Notes under the pieces: model-generated
What the model was told of the DNA's origin: nothing
The model's input: only the letters and a program-made list of their open reading frames with translations
Database searches by the model: none
Program-made: the position numbers and the translations under genes
From: Choristoneura fumiferana
Lineage: Eukaryota; Arthropoda; Insecta; Lepidoptera; Tortricidae
Length of the DNA stretch: 64,000 nt
Reading direction: 5' to 3'
Assembly: GCF_025370935.1 (NCBI RefSeq)
Contig: NC_133478.1
Coordinates: 459,007 to 523,006, forward strand
Shown here: positions 34,411 through 45,857 of the stretch, in pieces
How the letters are laid out: the number at the start of each line of letters is the position of its first letter
Position numbering within the stretch: the stretch's first letter is position 1

Positions 34411-34774
34411 GCTCGCAGCCTGCGGTAATTCGCTTTGATGTGAAGTGAACTGGCTCCCAAGGGATGAGAACTGATAATTTAGGTTAGACTCGCTTTGAAT
34501 TTATACGTAGAGCCGAGACGAGCTGGCGAACACCCCCCTACCGGGGGAGAGGGGGGGGGGAGTCGCAGATCAAACGCCCGCTATTACTATTCTTTGCAAT
34601 TTTATCTATCGTTCTGTAATTGTTCTAGTTTTTTTCTACGTAATCATTTCTACCTTTCGCCAAGTCTTAGACCTGAATATAAACCGAGCCTAAATTTACT
34701 ATCTAGGTATAATCCTAATGCTACGAATTAAATTGCTCGTATACCTTTATTATACAGTTGATTTAATGGAAAAA

Positions 34775-35007
34775 CTAGCTTTTGTCCGCGGCTTCGCTCG
34801 CGCAGAATTGGTAGCCTTTTTTGATCCAACAGGAACCGTACATGATTTAGGGATAAAAAGTAGCATATATGTTAATCCAGGGTATATATAAGTACCTGTA
34901 CCTATGTCAAATTTCATGTCAATGATTTCAGTAGTTTTTGCGTGAAAGAGTAACAAACATCCAAACATCTATTCATACAAACTTTCGCGTTTATAATATT
35001 AGTAAGA
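34775..35007 (-). mobile_element. Lep1-like nonautonomous Helitron, complete
   Basis: Read on the minus strand it begins TCTTACTAATATTATAAACG (A precedes, as required by A^T insertion) and ends with a GC hairpin (CGCGAGCGAAGCCGCG) followed by GACAAAAGCTAG and T. The 233-bp unit has the TC start, 3' hairpin and CTAG end of Helitrons, and no target duplication. Confidence 0.8.
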
Positions 35008-35376
35008 TATAAAAAGAGCTTTTCTTTCAGAAAAGAAAGAATCATTTCACTGTTTGTCTATTTTTTTATTTGTCTTGATAATTGTTCTCAGGGACGCTTG
35101 GAGATATCAAGTTAGAACTAATATGAAGGCAATTCGAATACAACAATAACGTACGTAGCAAGTTAAACAAAAGCTTTGAATAACACAAAGTGGTGTGACG
35201 CGAACAACTTCCATCTTATTATTCCAGTATAATTATGAATCACACCAAAGTTTTCAACAATTCTTGAAACATTTGCTATAGTTCGCTTGACGGGGCTGCG
35301 GCTGCGGTTGCGGTGGATGGATTGGAGTTTGAATGATACCGATGTCACTTTATGACTTAGATTTGTAATTTTAGTA

Positions 35377-35515
35377 CAGTCAACGTCATACATAAGTGAT
35401 CAATTTTGTACCTTGTCGCTTTCAGTCAGTAGGGTACAAAATTTCGTATGGCTTTTCAAACATGACGTTAAAATGACAAGGTACAAAAGTGATCACTTAT
35501 TTGTGCCTTTGACTG
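35377..35515. mobile_element. TA-flanked palindromic MITE (CAGTCAA ends), copy 1
   Basis: TA duplication at 35375-35376 and 35516-35517. Ends CAGTCAA...; inner inverted motifs AAGTGATCA and GTACCTTGTC. TA target sites indicate a Tc1/mariner-type transposase. Related copies at 59405 and 62407. Confidence 0.7.
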
Positions 35516-35697
35516 TACGTGATAAGTGTATGTAAGTGTATGTCACATAAATATACTTGTGTAAGTGTTAGTTTGCAAACCTCTTCCTAAAGATTACATG
35601 TGGTTACAACAATAGCATAATATGTTATTATAAGTTAATTAATGTAATTAATTTTAAAATTGCTACGCCCCAACAGGGTATCATTTTTTATAATTTT

Positions 35698-35890
35698 TAA
35701 CCCTCGACGCAAAAAGAGGGGTGATATAAGTTTGACCGCTATGTGTGTCTGTGTGTCTGTCTGTGGCACCGTAGCTCTTAAATGGGTGAACCCATTTGAA
35801 TCCGGTTTTTTTTATTTGAAAGCAGGTTTTCTAGCGATGGTTCTTAGACATGTTTTATCAAAATCGGTTCAGCCTTTTCAAGATCATCAG
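35698..35890 (+). repeat. Family C repeat, copy 2
   Basis: AACCCTCGACGCAAAAAGAG ... GATATAAGTTTGACCGCTAT ... TCTAGCGATGGTTCTTAGAC matches 46769-47180. The small open frames here are not conserved between copies. Confidence 0.65.
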
Positions 35891-36059
35891 CTCTTTTGTT
35901 CGCTGCGGTAGGAATCTTAGACGCATAATGGGTATTTATTTTACTTTCAAACATATTTGGGACCTAAAAATTGGAAACACCCATGTATGCTATATAACTA
36001 TGCAAGATTATGAAATTTCCGGCCTGATGCTGCAACCAGGATATCCAGAACACTAGTAA

Positions 36060-38260
36060 GTACCTACACTCTTGATAAAACCATAGCAGATATAATATCG
36101 TGTTTGGATTCGTTTCGATCAGTATTTGATTCTACATAAAATGCAGTGGTGGCAATACGACGAGCTGATGCTGCAGCCAGAATATCCAATACACTAGAAC
36201 ACTTTAAAAAAAAATACGACTTAATTGACCACTTATTTTTAAATGCGAATACTCTTTTTCTGTGATCACTTTGACGAACCAGTGTCATGGACACAGGGAT
36301 TTTAATTAAAAAAAAACGACCACATATAATTTCCATACTTCTTTACAATACCATAATCGATGCCACGTACTGCTACACTGTAATCGATAGCAGTGTTTTT
36401 AAAAGCTTTTATTTAACTTACACTCAACAAATTAACGTATGTAAGGAATTAAATATGTAATATGCCGCTTTAGCCATTTTTTCGTATCCGATTGTTTTAT
36501 AATTTTGCCGCTTTGTAACGAAAACTGCCTGCACACACAACAAAACATTTATTAATTTGAACAATTGTCTCAGCACAACATTTAAACCAAAACACAAGAT
36601 ACACGTGTACAATTTCGCACATAAATAAAGAGTAAAAAAAAAAGGAATGAGAATACTGTAAACTTAGCTTCACAAGCTTTGCCATTACAAGTTGTAGAAT
36701 TTAGACAACCATTGCAAAGGTCGTACTGTCTAGCTCGTAGGCTGGTACATGCTAAAAGAGTCTACAATGAATATAAAGATATTTTTGACTTTCACTTTGA
36801 AAGAAGTGGTGAAAACTATTGTTATTCCAAGTGCATTGCTCAATAAGGCCTTTAGTAATTGTACTATTCTGTGCGTGTCGGAATTGAGTTATTTTTACCA
36901 CCAAGCCACTGGCGTGTAGGTTTATGCGGTATACCTAACTAGCTTTAAACATTGAACGACACGCGCGGGCCATTAACAATGGAAATGGTAATCAATTGAG
37001 TAAATTAATTCTCGGATGTGCTCGGGACGCACACAGGTGAACCAGAAGGAACAGACAATTTCATTTGCGGTGTTTGCAAATGAGTGACAATTGCTAACAT
37101 GTAACGTTGAATATTAATTAAATACGTGTGCAAACTATTACACGCGGTAGAGTTGTTGTACAATATTTATTATAATGTACATGCTCGGAAAGTGCGTTTT
37201 TCCTTGGCTCAACATAATTATAACCTATAGAAATTTAGAAATATCGTCATTTCTTTATACTTGGTTTGGATAGGGAATTAACTAAATGTAAACAAACTTC
37301 AGCTGCCAGATTCGGTACATTCAAGGATTTAAAACATTTTACTTATATATCATTAGAAATAGAAATAGAAATAATTTATTTGCAAGAATACAGTTAGTTA
37401 AAACACAAACTAGATTAGTGTTTTTCAATGTAAATGTTTAAATATAGTTTAATGGGGGAATTTCAATATTTAAGACACCAAAACTACTGTTATTGAGCAG
37501 TGAGACCAGAGGCGTATCCCATAATTATTTTTGGATATAACATTTAACATTACGAAGTCCACTGGTATAATAATAATATTATGACTGTATATTTTTTTTA
37601 CAAAAAATAAACGCCATAGATTAGTAAGAACTTGCACACTTCGCGTACCTCAGTTTCTGCCGATTGTTTCATATCAATTTTCAACTCGTTTCGGTGTTTA
37701 CTTTCCGCACTTATTTATTTATTTGTCAATAAAAAAATACAGCATTACAGTTAAAACACCAATGCGCTGTAAAATTCAAATTATACAAAACAAAAAGACG
37801 TATATAAAAACACAAAACTACATACATACAAAAAACTGTTTTATTTATATATGTGTTATATATTTATTGTATGTAGTTAGGTATTTGAGATTTACATATG
37901 CATTTATATTTATTCAAATGTTTTGCTCTATTTGTCGATCCTTGTTTTTTGATTGCTCCTCTACCACTCAAAGATTGACTGGCAGAGATCCCTGCAGGGA
38001 TAAGTCCGCCTTTGTACTTAACACTTTACTTTTTTTATGGAACCTTTTTGTACACTAAAGAGTATAGACAAACAATCAAACTAAAAATAATTAGTAATAA
38101 TAGTTAATATCAATTAATATCATAAATAACAAAAACTTAAATCTTCTAGCCTCTCCAAGTCAGGATAGGGGCCTCTAACTTCATTATGGGAACGATCACG
38201 GCACGGGTACTTGTACTTATTATCTACCCGTATTCTGTGACATGGAAGGCTACGCTCTCC
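36060..38260. other. No gene recognised
   Basis: AT-rich, about 2.2 kb. Several short open frames on both strands (for example 37723-38058) have low-complexity, membrane-like composition arising from AT richness and no supported start context or domain. Confidence 0.4.
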
Positions 38261-38264
38261 TGTA

Positions 38265-38403
38265 CCACTACCATGAGTTTACAGTGAGTGACCGTACTCC
38301 ATAGCGACGGCGTAAATTATTTGTAGAGGCGCTGTACAATTCTCCATACAAATAATTTACGCCGTCGCTATCGAGTACGGTCACTGTAAACTCATGGTAG
38401 TGG
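38265..38403. repeat. Near-perfect palindrome, ~60-bp arms
   Basis: CCACTACCATGAGTTTACAG at the left; its complement ends at 38403. GACGGCGTAAATTATTTGTA pairs with TACAAATAATTTACGCCGTC. One 4-base GTGA insertion distinguishes the arms. The loop is about 20 bp. Confidence 0.8.
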
Positions 38404-38769
38404 TGCCGGTGTCACGAGGTCGCTCCGTCGCTCCGCGCCCGCGCCGCTCTCGATACATATTTGCTTACCAATCGTCGCCTATGGGCTTATCCCGGCTGAC
38501 ATTTACCTTTTTTATTTGGCTTGTAGGAAGCCGATAGTACGGCAAATATTGGACGAAGCTTATAATGCTTATGGATAAGCAGGAGATTATGTTGCAGGGT
38601 CTGTCTTGATATTTCGCGATTTGCACTTTTCGATTAGTTTAAAGACAAAAAAATAATGATATAATTAAATCCTATTACATTACAAAAATCAAAGATGGCA
38701 ACTGTTGGAACAGTGACGGGCACACGTACAAGTTGTAAAGTTGACTAAAAAAAGATTACGTATATCTAC

Positions 38770-38960
38770 GTTCATCATCAACATCCCAGCCTATATACGT
38801 CCCACTGCTGGGCACAGGCCTCCTCTGAGAACAAGAGGGCTTGGGCCATAGTTCCCACGCGGGCCCAGTGCGGATTGGGAACTTCACACGCACCATTGAA
38901 TTGCTTCGCTTGTTTGTGCAGGTTTCGTCACGATGTTTTCCTTCACCGCAAAGCTATCTA
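38770..38960 (-). mobile_element. RTE LINE 3' end with associated repeat
   Basis: On the minus strand it ends GGCCTGTGCCCAGCAGTGGG followed by ATATAGGCTGGGATGTTGATGATG, the characteristic RTE stop and TGATGA tail. The upstream part matches 19045-19215. Confidence 0.65.
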
Positions 38961-39179
38961 CGTTACTCTAATATATGTAGTAAGGTCTCCGATAACAATT
39001 TGGATACAAAATGTTAGTAACATTGTTATTTAAGCATGACGCAAAAAAATCATAATTACGTATATTTTCATGATTTGAACAGCCAGCGGCCTTACGTCAT
39101 CGTAAAAATATTGTGTAGAAGTAGCTTCTTTGAAATTTCTAAAATTTAAGTGTTTTGGATTTGTTTTTGTTATTTTTGT

Positions 39180-39290
39180 TAAAGCCGCCTATTGCTCACC
39201 TTTTAATTTTCTCTCTGTGTACCTGTTTTCTGTATCGCTTACTATTTCTGGTGTACAAATAAAGAGTCATTTTATTGTATTGTAAAAGTT
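39180..39290 (+). repeat. LINE 3' end (AATAAAGAG, TATTGTATTGTA tail)
   Basis: GCCTATTGCTCACC ... CTGTATCGCTTACTATTTC ... AATAAAGAGTCATTTTATTG. Related ends at 18010-18200 (minus) and 20850-20935. Confidence 0.5.
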
Positions 39291-39579
39291 GGTAAACATA
39301 ACTTGGACTACTTACATAAAACAAAGATCAAATCAATCTGATTAATTTAAATAATGTGCGAGTTGAAAATTATCTATTTGGGGTATCTTCAGAGTCTGCG
39401 TTGTCCGCAGCGAACGGGTTCGCCACGCCGAGAGTTTTGCGAGACAACACAAAGAGGATTTTCTAGTCTATATTTCGATCTATTTTGTTGATGGTAAATT
39501 AAGTCAACTTTTGGATGTAGATTTATTTGCTGCTAAACAAAATGCAAAATGTGAACAATATATCTCCTGGCATATGGAA

Positions 39580-39860
39580 CCAGGTTGTTTAGCCGTGGAC
39601 GCTGTTACTGTATGCCGGTTAAAAAGAAAAAACACTAACCCAGGTGGACGGAGTGGTTTGTCGGTTGGTAATACATCAGTATACTAACCGAACAACCAGG
39701 TTGACTATCAAGAAAAAAATATGAACTGACTAACCAGGTTGTTGGATGAGAAATAAATACATCAACCGACGAACCAATTTGTCAGTTAAGAAAAAAAAAT
39801 ACCAACCACCCAACCAGGTGGACAGAGTGGTTTGTCGGTTAGTAATACATCGTTTCTTGG
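39580..39860. repeat. Degenerate tandem repeats around AACCAGGTKG
   Basis: ACCAGGTTGT/ACCAGGTGGA recurs at about 39589, 39649, 39702, 39753 and 39823 with AAGAAAAAAA spacers. The longest match is a GTGGTTTGTCGGTTRGTAAT string at about 39653 and 39827. No coding frame spans it. Confidence 0.5.
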
Positions 39861-39999
39861 TCTGATTTACAGTTTTATGCATTCCCACCAATTCTCAAAT
39901 GCCTAAAATAGATAAAAACCGACAAAGCGGAGGGAATAATGGTTGTCCGATTCTGGCCTTCTCAACCCTGGTTTCCCACATTTAGAACTCTTATGAAAT

Positions 40000-41690
40000 C
40001 AGACTTAATAAAATTTCACCCATGTAGAACACTTTTCTTTTCTCTTTTCATCTTATCTACCATGCCTCATTCAGATATTTTATTAAAATTCACGATATTT
40101 TTTTAAATAAATTTGCAACCGTTATATTTTTGATTCTGTTGTATCTCTATAACCTTTAAACATACAAACCTCAAACTCGGAGTTATAATAGAGATAAATG
40201 TTTAAATCCATTTCAGTCTCAAGTAAAAATTAAAACTTTGTCATTTTTATGGCAGCGGCATCTCATTGAACTTAAATAAATAAATAAATAATTAGCTTGT
40301 TTTTTTTATTTGTAATTTTCTGGTGTAGGTACTGAAATGTACACAGAGGGTAAAAATTACCTCGGCAAGACCTCCCTCTCTTTCTCCACTCATCGCTGCA
40401 GTTGCCACGAGTACATCGTTCTGGCTTCTGTCACTTGACTAGACGACTCGAAAGACGTGACTAGAAAGCATCAGCGCATCTGCGTCACCGTCTTTCTAGT
40501 CACACGATTTAACATAGACAAAGGGTACCAAATCGACGCTAAGCATTATTTGCTAATAGCAGACCGTTTAGCGTCGGCCGCACTGACGCGGCGCGGCGGC
40601 CGCCGTCACGGCGAGTTACGCCGCGTCCGACGCCGGACGAATGCCGGTTAACCCGTTTAACGCCGCCCACTCTCGTGTTATTTAGTGAAGTTTACGGCTT
40701 GCCAAATTTCAGCCACTAAACTGCTACATATTTTGTTATGATTAGAGTTGATCTATGTGATATCGACGAGTTAGATTTTTGTTACAGTGCTTTCATTGTA
40801 GCTTGGTGCGGGTGCCACTTGATGCACGTTTCGTTTTACTAAAAAAAAGTTTCTGCGGTATAAATATATGGAAGTATATTTCAGTTGTAGCCTGAATATG
40901 ATTGGCGTAAAATATTTGAACATAAAGAACTATGTTATACGAAATAAATTTAAGCTATCAGATTTATACAATCAATTAATTAAATTCAAAGCTCAATTAA
41001 GTGAAGAAACGTAATATGCATGTAACGTAACACCAGAGACTCGTTTAGTGATGGGACCTAATGGATCTTGAGTTATATCGTTACTTATTAATTGGTAGTA
41101 ACAAATGTTCTTGCAAACTCCGTTTAGCTTTACTTAAGTGGCAAGTAATATTCCAACCTAGTATTTCACTAATATTCTCATCAAAATTAACGTAATGATC
41201 GGATTAATAATGACATTAATATTGGTTAAGATTTTAAATTAATAGTTTTATCGACTTTAGTTTCGACACTTTGACTCTCTAGTCTTGTGATATTGACAGC
41301 TGTCACCCGCATCATTCTACAATGAAAGTACTGTAATAGATGGTAGATTTTTTTGACATTCATAATATGCGTATATGTGCTTAGCCTTAATTGATAGAGA
41401 TTAGATTGACTTGACTTGTTCCTCGAGGCATTTAAAGAAATTTGAGGTAAAAGCTTGTTAAGCTTATGTTTTTGTCTGTCACTTTGACATGCAATTTGTC
41501 ATTGCCAATTTTCCAGGCAGAGATAAAACTTATTTTTCCTGTTTCAGATTTGTTATTTTTAAATGAAAAGCGACAGTGTCAAACCTCGACATTTTCGGAA
41601 TAATCAATAGTATCCATGGAGCTATAAGAAAATTATGTAGGTACTATTTTTGTTCACTTTTTGCCCTGTGAATTTTCATGTTAAAAATGA
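40000..41690. other. No gene recognised
   Basis: A small hairpin (AAAGACGTGACTAGAAAG with CTTTCTAGTCAC) lies at about 40450-40505. The short frame 40457-40651 covers a GC-rich patch but lacks any recognisable domain. Confidence 0.4.
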
Positions 41691-41705
41691 GCAGAAACCC
41701 TTTTT

Positions 41706-42345
41706 TAGGGTTCCGGAGCCAAAATGGCAAAAACGGAACCCTTATAGTTTCGCCATGTCTGTCTGTCTGTCTGTCTGTCCGTCCGCGGCTTTGCTCAGGG
41801 ACTATCAATGCTAGAAAGCTGTAATTTTGCACGGATATAAAGGTAAACTATGTCGACAAAATGGTACAATTAAAAATTCAAAAAATATTAAATAGGTACC
41901 TCCCATAGACGTAAAGTGGGGGTGATTTTTTTTTCTCATCCTACCCTATAGTGTATCGTTGGATAGGTCTTTTAAAACCATTAGGGGTTTGCTAAGACAA
42001 TTTTTAGATTCAGTAATTTGTTTGCGAAATATTCAACTTTAAAGTGAAAATTTTCATTAAAATCGAGCGTCCCCCCCCCCCTCTAAAATCTTAACCGGTG
42101 GGTGGAAAAATTGGAAAAACTTCAGGATGGTAGTAAGTACATCAAACTTACAAGGAAAAATATAACGGTTGAGTTTTCTTGAGAATTATTAGATAGTTTA
42201 AGCGTGCAGCCTAAGGTATAAAATATACCTAAACTTGGAATATTCCGTACAAAATACGAAATCCTTAGAAAAATATTATTTAATGTTTTCGTAATGGCTA
42301 CGGAACCCTATTTTGGGCGTGTCCGACACGCTCTTGGCCGGTTTT
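41706..42345 (+). mobile_element. Family E element (TAGGGTTCCGTAGCC inverted ends), copy 1
   Basis: TAGGGTTCCGGAGCC at 41706 and GGCTACGGAACCCTA ending at 42310 are inverted; the outer part extends to CTCTTGGCCGGTTTT. Contains a (CTGT)n microsatellite (41757-41778). Copies at 63201-63846 (opposite orientation) and, partial, at 56219-56455. No transposase. Nonautonomous TIR element of unknown superfamily. Confidence 0.7.
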
Positions 42346-42375
42346 CAGTGACGTATTTGGTGTCACCACCCTTTA

Positions 42376-42475
42376 NNNNNNNNNNNNNNNNNNNNNNNNN
42401 NNNNNNNNNNNNNNNNNNNNNNNNNNNNNNNNNNNNNNNNNNNNNNNNNNNNNNNNNNNNNNNNNNNNNNNNNNN
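42376..42475. other. Assembly gap (100 N)
   Basis: Exactly 100 N, the conventional placeholder for a gap of unknown size. An isolated N also occurs at 42909. The open frame reported across the gap is meaningless. Confidence 0.99.
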
Positions 42476-42916
42476 AGATCGCTTAATAAAATTTGAAGGC
42501 TTTCTTTTTAAAAGTGCTTAAATACATCGAACAATTTATCAGCACGTAATTTGGAACGGGAGGGAAATGAGATTTGACACTATGTTTTTAACCGCGTAAG
42601 TTTAATAATAGGTAAAGGCCTTCAACGCAAAAGACTCCTTTACTATCTTTTTGAGACCGTTTTTTCTGTATACAACGTTTACAAAAAAAAACATTTTTTG
42701 TACCGATTCGTCGCCTGGAATGGCGATTTGAACGACTCACGAGAACGACCCACCTAGTAATGGATGGATGGATTTTTCAATTTAGTACATAATAATAATA
42801 ATAGAGCGGCCAAAGAATCTTGTTTCCCTAGACACAGATATTAGACAATTTTTAGTTAACTTTCCATACTAAAATTATTTGCCGGTAGGTAATTAATTAA
42901 TCTAAAATNTTTGTAA

Positions 42917-43159
42917 TGTCTTAGTTCGGGTGCGTACTGGGATGGAAGAGATGAACAAGTAGGTAGCTAACATTCTTTAATAACACACATTATGTTATAA
43001 GAAAAGTTCAGAAGGCGGGCTAACCAGGCGGGAGTCGGGGCGCTGGGTAGGCGCGTGGCAAGTAAGGTGGTTGTGTACGACTGGCGTCCGTTGGCCGCGG
43101 GCCGCCGCGTGGTTAGCTAAAATGCTGATCACACAATATGTGGCAGGGGTGTCGCCACA
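42917..43159 (-). repeat. 3' LTR of TRIM-like element
   Basis: 243 bp. Shares CAGAAGGCGGGCTAACCAG, GGCGTCCGTTGGCCGCGGGC and GCTAAAATGCTGATCACACA with the partner, differing by many single-base indels. Confidence 0.8.
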
Positions 43160-43439
43160 TCACTCCCCCCCCTTTGAGAAAAAATAAAAATGTATACAAA
43201 AAAAACTTAGCCAAAAATAAAAACTATTGACAACTTGTACCTCTTTTCATGACTGACTGTACTCTTATATGTTACGGTAATGCTGATGCAAATAAATCGA
43301 CGCTGCGCTCATTTTACGACGTTTGTAATATGATCGCTCTGTGCCCGCGCTGACGCTGCTCCACTGCTATGCAAACGTGACTGGGCTGGAATGCGGCGCT
43401 TGTAGGTCCCGCTTGATCATGCTCTGACGAGAAAGTCTT

Positions 43440-43670
43440 CATGCCATATACGCCTTTGGCGGCTGTAATGACTTCATGAGCGACCTCTGCGTGTAATGGC
43501 ATGACTCCCTGCGACGACACTCGACGGTGCAATGAAGATCCTCTAAACCACACGCTTTGGCGGCTGTGATGGCTTCAAGATGGATTTCAAATGACACGAT
43601 GTCCGGCGGCCATATATAAATCCTTTAACCCACACGCTTGGCGGTTGTGAGGCTTCAAGATGGATGAGAC
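43440..43670. repeat. Internal imperfect tandem repeat of the TRIM-like element
   Basis: TTTGGCGGCTGTRATG-CTTCA occurs at about 43452, 43554 and (as CTTGGCGGTTGTGAGGCTTCA) 43639, spaced 102 and 85 bp. Confidence 0.5.
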
Positions 43671-43918
43671 GACGTTCGGCGAAAATATTGCTGATGTAAA
43701 CATATGTGTTTGTGTAAGATTGGTCCGGGAACGGTGCTATCTTGCTTTTGCCGCTATCAGATAGCAGTTCGGTGGTCTGACTGCTCGACTGTTGAGGCTT
43801 TTCCTTCTGAGGTCACTTGTGGTTTCACTGAATTTAACCGCCTGGTTAGCTCACAAACGAATCTAGTTAGCACGTGTTCGAAAACGGGGTCACCACTGTA
43901 ACTACCTTTTTCTGGTAG

Positions 43919-44166
43919 TGTCTTTAGTTCGGGTTGCGTACTGGGATGGAAGAGATGCACAAAGTAGGTAGCTAATATTCTTTAATAACACACATGTATG
44001 TTATTTAAGAAAAGTTCAGAAGGCGGGCTAACCAGCGCGGAGTCGGGCGCGTTGGTAGGCGCGTGCAAGTAAGGTTTTGTGTACCGACTGGCGTCCGTTG
44101 GCCGCGGGCCCCGGCGTGGTTAGCTAAAATGCTGATCACACAATATGTGGCAGGGGTGTCGCCACA
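43919..44166 (-). repeat. 5' LTR of TRIM-like element
   Basis: 248 bp, partner of 42917-43159. Followed on the minus strand by the primer-site-like tract. Confidence 0.8.
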
Positions 44167-44547
44167 GTACCATACCTCCCCCTCACTCTCGTATTAAATT
44201 ATATTACGTCAGCGCGTATGGTAAGATATGAATTTCGAATGTTTCACTTCGTAGGGCCAGGTTGAGGAGTCGGATTATTTGCTGAATTTCCTTTTTTGAA
44301 ATTACAACTGTCTAGCACTGCTCTCATAAGGCAATTGGCAGTACTTATCTCATTTTTAGACATTTCGATAAAACAGAGAAGCGTCGCCTTAAGGAGGTTT
44401 TATTGTTCTTTAGCGTTTTGATCATGTAGACAAGATACGGCCAATTTGCTTAGTTCATCTGATAGAGAATGTTTCAGGCTACGTGATGATATAAATAACT
44501 CAAAAGTGTTTGTCTCAGCCTAGTTAGTCTCAGTTAAGTGAGCTTTT

Positions 44548-44786
44548 GCAGGTGGTAGGACCTTGTGCAAGGTCTCGCCCGGATTGCTACCACCATCTTG
44601 CTCGCTAATCCTGCCGTGAACAGTAGTGCTTGCACTGTTGTGTTTCGGCGTGAGAGTGAGACAGCCGGTGAAATTACTGGCCACGTGAGGTATCCCATCT
44701 TAGACCTCTAGGTTGGCAAGTGGTGATCTCTTACCATCAGGAGACCCACTGCTCGCTTTGCCATCAGTCGAATAAAAAAAAAAAAA
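44548..44786 (+). mobile_element. Poly-A retroelement family B copy
   Basis: GCAGGTGGTAGGACCTTGTG to CAGTCGAATAAAAAAA. A 45-bp internal segment present in the 22990 copy (GCATCTGCAATACCCCTGG to GGGCGG) is deleted here. Confidence 0.75.
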
Positions 44787-44984
44787 AAGCTGTTTCTGAT
44801 ATAATAGAGCTGTGCTGAGCAAGAAGGTAAATGAAGCAGTTCTATTGGCCATAACTAACACGTAACATACCTCGGATCGCATCCTTGGACATCTCTGCTA
44901 GAAGCGCAGACCTCACGATACTACGCCATCTTGCGATATTACGAGTACAAGCTTTTATTTAGTTTCACCTGAAAATACAAACTG

Positions 44985-45100
44985 AGACATGGATGCACAG
45001 AAAAACCAGAAAAAGAGACCAGCGCTGGGAATCGAACCCAGGTCCTCAGCAATCCGTGCTGCGTGCTATAACCCCTACACCACCGCTGGACAGGAATCTA
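44985..45100 (-). mobile_element. tRNA-derived SINE, family S2 (minus)
   Basis: On the minus strand: GTGGTGTAGGGGTTATAGCA (A box) and GACCTGGGTTCGATTCCCAG (B box), then TTTTTCTGGTTTTTCTGTGC. The same unit is in plus orientation at 46845-46965. The plus-strand frames here are artefacts of the SINE. Confidence 0.8.
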
Positions 45101-45474
45101 GACACGAATTTTTCCTATGCATACATATCTCAGGTTGCTTATTTCTATTACGCTACTTATGCAGCAGCACTACCCGTAAAAGTAACAAATTTGGAGTTGA
45201 AATTAAAAATACAAAAAGACTCCAAAAAAACAATCATAGCTTCACCTGTCCCGTTGTCCTATCTTGTCTGTCTGTCATCAAATCTTGTAAGTGAAATTCG
45301 ACCAACTTTCAGTGGTTGTATTGACTTGCAATTTGGTATGATTATGTAAATTGCGTGACAATACAATAATCTGGTAGTGACATCCTGGTAGTCGGTCAGA
45401 AACGTCCCCACAGGACGGAATTTCAACGGTTAAAGTTATCGACTTGAAATTTGGTACCTATGCAAATGTAGTTT

Positions 45475-45742
45475 GCAGGTGGTAGGACCTTGTGCAAGGT
45501 CCGCCCGGATTGCTACCACCATCTTGCTCGCTAATCCTGCCGTAAAGCAGCAGTGCTTCCACTGTTGTGTTTCGGAGTATGACAGCCGGTGAAATTACTG
45601 GCACTTGAGGTATCCATCTTAGGCGTCTAGGTTGGCAACGCATCTGCAATCCCCTGGTGTTGCAGTTGTCTATGGGCCGTGGTGATCTCTTACCATCAGG
45701 AGACCCACTTGCTCGTTTTCCATCCAGTCGAATAAAAAAAAT
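45475..45742 (+). mobile_element. Poly-A retroelement family B copy
   Basis: GCAGGTGGTAGGACCTTGTG to CCAGTCGAATAAAAAAA, about 270 bp; lies about 690 bp downstream of the previous copy in the same orientation. Confidence 0.75.
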
Positions 45743-45857
45743 AAAAAAAAAGTTTGGGTGACAATACAAGTACAGTCAACAAAAAAAGCTGCTATTAAAA
45801 TGAAAACTTTACCTAAAACTTATTTCGTCTCTCAAGAAACCTTCATTGAAAAGCCCT

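Larger units (their letters stand above)
42917..44166 (-). mobile_element. Gypsy-type LTR element reduced to LTRs plus ~760 bp (TRIM-like)
   Basis: Two direct repeats (42917-43159 and 43919-44166) enclose 759 bp. Read on the minus strand each starts TGTGGCGACACCCC and ends in ...GACA. The strand-specific signals fit a minus-strand element: after the 5' LTR (high-coordinate copy) comes AGTTACAGTGGTGACCCCG, a primer-site-like tract seen in lepidopteran gypsy elements, and AAAGGGGGGGGAGTGA lies directly before the 3' LTR as polypurine tract. A frame on the minus strand (43757-43960) reads SGDPVFEHV, like the start of gypsy leader/gag. No gag core, protease, RT or integrase. Flanks GTAA/GTAC agree in three of four bases, compatible with a 4-bp duplication. 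Confidence 0.8.

Noticed and set aside
37723..38058. 111-codon plus-strand gene
   Set aside because: AT-driven composition rich in I, Y, F and K; no domain or supporting signal.
42294..42521. Frame spanning the N gap
   Set aside because: Reads through 100 undefined bases; the 5' part is the end of a family E repeat.
43314..43553. 79-codon minus-strand protein in the TRIM-like element
   Set aside because: Lies over the internal tandem repeat and shows no Gag or enzymatic motif.
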